Shown one piece after another: positions 13,329 through 13,368 of a DNA stretch of 13,368 nucleotides. The stretch is from Planctomycetales bacterium. Lineage in GTDB: Bacteria; Planctomycetota; Phycisphaerae; SM23-33. The first letter of the stretch is position 1; each line of letters opens with the position of its first letter. The stretch is taken from NCBI GenBank assembly GCA_030592655.1, contig JAUVIQ010000063.1, forward strand, positions 1 through 13,368, given 5' to 3'. The notes under the pieces are model-generated. The model did no database searches, was not told the origin of the DNA, and saw only the letters and a program-made list of their open reading frames with translations. The translations under genes and the position numbers were made by a program.

Positions 13329-13368
13329 AAGTGTATCTCCGGCGCTTGGTGGGTGTTTGTGTCGCTTA

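Overview
The window looks like a stretch of chromosome from a planctomycete, most likely of the Phycisphaerae type. The clues are a signal peptidase I with a zinc ribbon and a very long insert, large secreted proteins of unknown function with a low-complexity Gln-Pro-Ala-Ser/Arg linker, an LptB-type LPS exporter ATPase, and moderately GC-rich codon use. This placement is inference from gene content; no rRNA gene is present to confirm it. There is no phage, IS transposase, CRISPR array or tRNA.

Left part (1-3779, all minus strand). The 5' part of prfA (release factor 1) runs off the left edge. Upstream of it is rpmE (ribosomal protein L31), with its own consensus-like promoter and a strong intrinsic terminator. 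Next come a two-gene unit of unknown function (an Arg-rich small protein followed by a four-helix membrane protein) and an exported protein that resembles the ARPP-1 (DUF6569) family.

Middle (3780-7290). A divergent plus-strand pair encodes an EamA/DMT-type permease and a C45-type (acyl-CoA:6-APA acyltransferase-like) Ntn hydrolase 18 nt apart. They converge on a stand-alone minus-strand lptB. Upstream of lptB is a 326-bp AT-rich non-coding stretch with one perfect DnaA box, weaker box-like sites and an 11-bp tandem duplication.

Right part (7291-13368). lepB (signal peptidase I with zinc ribbon, EF-hand-like loop and a roughly 310-residue insert) is followed 5 nt later by a beta-class DNA methyltransferase with no visible restriction partner. 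pyrE diverges from lepB and appears to be transcribed from an extended -10 promoter with almost no 5' leader. Then, on the minus strand and in transcription order from the right edge, come a MazG/dimeric-dUTPase-like all-alpha NTP pyrophosphatase, a large exported protein of unknown function and a small membrane protein with two three-cysteine clusters. Their junctions carry short repeats: a heptamer tandem array at the stop of the pyrophosphatase gene, a hairpin upstream of the exported-protein gene, and an 18-bp perfect inverted repeat around that gene's own stop codon.

The window is mainly housekeeping (translation, pyrimidine and nucleotide metabolism, envelope export and secretion) interleaved with lineage-specific proteins of unknown function. 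The items most worth following are the elaborated LepB coupled to a methyltransferase, the permease/Ntn-hydrolase pair, the Cys-cluster membrane protein, the DnaA-box region, and the palindromic repeat that has supplied the C-terminus of a protein.
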